Shown here piece after piece: positions 63,066 to 64,000 of a stretch of DNA of 64,000 bases. The position numbers and the translations under genes were made by a program. Location: NCBI RefSeq assembly GCF_007829885.1, contig NZ_VIWW01000002.1:248001-312000 (forward strand), read 5' to 3'. Each line of letters starts with the position of its first letter. Position 1 is the first letter of the stretch. The notes beneath the pieces are model-generated. The model searched no databases, had not been told where the DNA came from, and saw only the letters and a list, made by a program, of their open reading frames with translations. This DNA is from Streptomyces brevispora. Lineage in GTDB: Bacteria; Actinomycetota; Actinomycetes; Streptomycetales; Streptomycetaceae.

Positions 63066-63125
63066 TTGAGTTTCCTCCCGCTCCTCTCTCCCCGCCCGAG
63101 CTGGCACCTTTCAGTGGCTTTCACT

Positions 63126-63148
63126 TTTACGCAAATATATTGCGTAAA
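63126..63148. promoter_or_regulatory. AT-rich palindrome, probable operator for the downstream secreted protein
   Basis: TTTACGCAA (63126-63134) and TTGCGTAAA (63140-63148) are perfect 9-bp arms around ATATA. It stands out as an AT-rich block in GC-rich DNA, about 265 bases before the secreted discoidin-domain gene and 110 before the MarR gene. It looks like a LacI- or GntR-type operator, but the regulator is not in the window. Confidence 0.55.
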
Positions 63149-63412
63149 TTGCAGACCGTTTGCGGAGTGGTCGGCGAACGAGTGATGGGCGCTCCATTGC
63201 CGTATTTGTCAAGGAAGTTGAAGCGGTGATGGAGAGTCCGTTTAAGTTGCGGGTTCTGCCGCGACAGTGGACGCCCCGTCAATTCTCTGCAACTCTCTGA
63301 CCGGAATACGCAAAAGTCCATCCTGTCGGTGCAGGAAATCATGCCCCAGCAGGTACGCAGACAGAGCCGCGCCTTGGACGCGCCCTGCGCCGAGGCCGAA
63401 GATCGGGGACAT

Positions 63413-64000
63413 ATGAGAACGCAACGCTGGAGATGGCGGGTCCTTTCCGCCGCTGTCACCACCAGCATGCTGATGATCGGCGGGCCGGCGCTCAACGCTG
63501 CGGCGGCCGGTGGTCCGAACCTCGCCGTCGACCACCAGACGGCCGCGAGCAGCGCCGGCAGCGGGAAAGCCGCAGGGAACATCGCCGACGGACAGCAGTC
63601 GACGTACTGGGAGGGGTCGAGCAGTGCCCTGCCCCAGTGGGTGCAGAGCGACCTGGGCAAGGTCACCCGCATCGACCAGGTCACCCTGAAGCTTCCCGCC
63701 GACTGGAAGAGCCGCCGGCAGACCCTGTCGCTCCAGGGCAGCGCCGACGGCACCAGCTTCTCTACGCTGAAGACCTCGGCCGCCTACACCTTCGCGCCGG
63801 GCAGCTCCAACAAGGTGACCATCAGCTTCCCGGCCACCAAGGCCCGGTTCGTACGGGCGAACATCACCGCGAACACCGAGGCGAAGAACGGCCAGCTCGC
63901 CGAGCTGGAGGTCCGCGCGGCGGCCGAGTCGTCGGTGAACCTCGCCGCCGGCCGTACGCTCACGGCCAGCAGTTACACGCAGAACTACATCCCGGCGCAG
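63413..64000 (+). CDS. Secreted discoidin/F5-8C-domain protein, 3' end cut by window edge
   Basis: The first 196 residues are visible. A signal peptide covers residues 1-32 (RVLSAAVTTSMLMIGGPAL, then NAAAAGG). Residues about 35-170 form an F5/8 type C (discoidin, CBM32-like) domain: NIADGQQSTYWEGSSSALPQ, WVQSDLGKVTRIDQVTL, FVRANITANT. A second similar domain seems to begin at NLAAGRTLTASSYTQNYIPA. Such domains usually precede glycoside hydrolase catalytic modules, which would lie beyond the window. ATG 63413 has GGGGAC close upstream. Confidence 0.85.
   Translation, partial: MRTQRWRWRVLSAAVTTSMLMIGGPALNAAAAGGPNLAVDHQTAASSAGSGKAAGNIADGQQSTYWEGSSSALPQWVQSDLGKVTRIDQVTLKLPADWKSRRQTLSLQGSADGTSFSTLKTSAAYTFAPGSSNKVTISFPATKARFVRANITANTEAKNGQLAELEVRAAAESSVNLAAGRTLTASSYTQNYIPAQ

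Noticed and set aside
1..64000. tRNA, rRNA, transposase or phage genes
   Set aside because: I looked for T-loop-like GGTTCGAATCC patterns, rRNA stretches and DDE or recombinase motifs and found none. A tRNAscan or Rfam search would be decisive.

Overview
The window reads as chromosomal DNA of a Streptomyces or a close relative. It is very GC-rich with strong G/C at third codon positions, genes sit close together on both strands, and many families are typical of streptomycetes (TerD proteins, SpoIIE-type phosphatases, DUF1876, DUF6629, DUF6381, LTD-fold secreted proteins, an AldO-like alditol oxidase). I recognised no tRNA, rRNA, CRISPR array, transposase or prophage. The first gene (1-703, minus) and the last (63413-64000, plus) are cut by the window edges.

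Left part (1-28 kb): housekeeping and accessory genes. These are small secreted and unknown proteins, a SpoIIAB-like ATPase, a PLP-dependent cysteine-metabolising enzyme, two SRPBCC proteins, a membrane protein whose cytoplasmic half looks like a decayed sigma factor, and a DeoR regulator followed by a 29-bp tandem repeat. Then come a large membrane protein with a serine-hydrolase GxSxG motif convergent with a beta-helix/AAA ATPase fusion, a two-domain TerD protein, a glycosyltransferase, a glutamate-racemase-like protein, apolipoprotein N-acyltransferase, a Nudix hydrolase, a Ser/Thr kinase and an RNase HI with an extra tail. Three decayed stretches lie among them: an O-antigen-ligase remnant, a TetR remnant, and a remnant tentatively assigned to a metallohydrolase.

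Middle part (27.6-46.4 kb): the most coherent system, a surface or extracellular polysaccharide locus of the Wzx/Wzy type. It holds a CDP-alcohol phosphotransferase and a cytidylyltransferase-like gene, a polyprenyl-phosphate sugar transferase (initiation), two GT4 and one GT2 glycosyltransferases, a flippase, a polymerase-like membrane protein, a Wzz/BY-kinase-like co-polymerase that has lost all its kinase motifs, and gmd plus fcl for GDP-L-fucose or a related deoxysugar. A five-gene minus-strand relay (gmd, two secreted beta-propeller/Fn3/LamG proteins, a lipoprotein, a GT2) has start and stop codons overlapping by 4 bases at every junction. This ties secreted putative glycan-binding proteins to sugar-nucleotide synthesis. 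An AldO-like oxidase follows; its stop codon lies in the first, diverged copy of a 21-bp tandem repeat.

Right part (48-64 kb): two SpoIIE phosphatases, half of a MASE1 sensor, DUF1876 and DUF6629 proteins, an AidB-like acyl-CoA dehydrogenase with its TetR neighbour, a repeat-rich secreted LTD protein, a PL11 rhamnogalacturonan lyase, phosphoglucomutase, a phosphopantetheinyl transferase and a GNAT acetyltransferase. Last come a MarR regulator with a clear palindromic operator next to a wrecked MFS transporter, and the start of a secreted discoidin-domain protein behind an AT-rich palindrome. Function calls rest on motifs read by eye; no database search was run.
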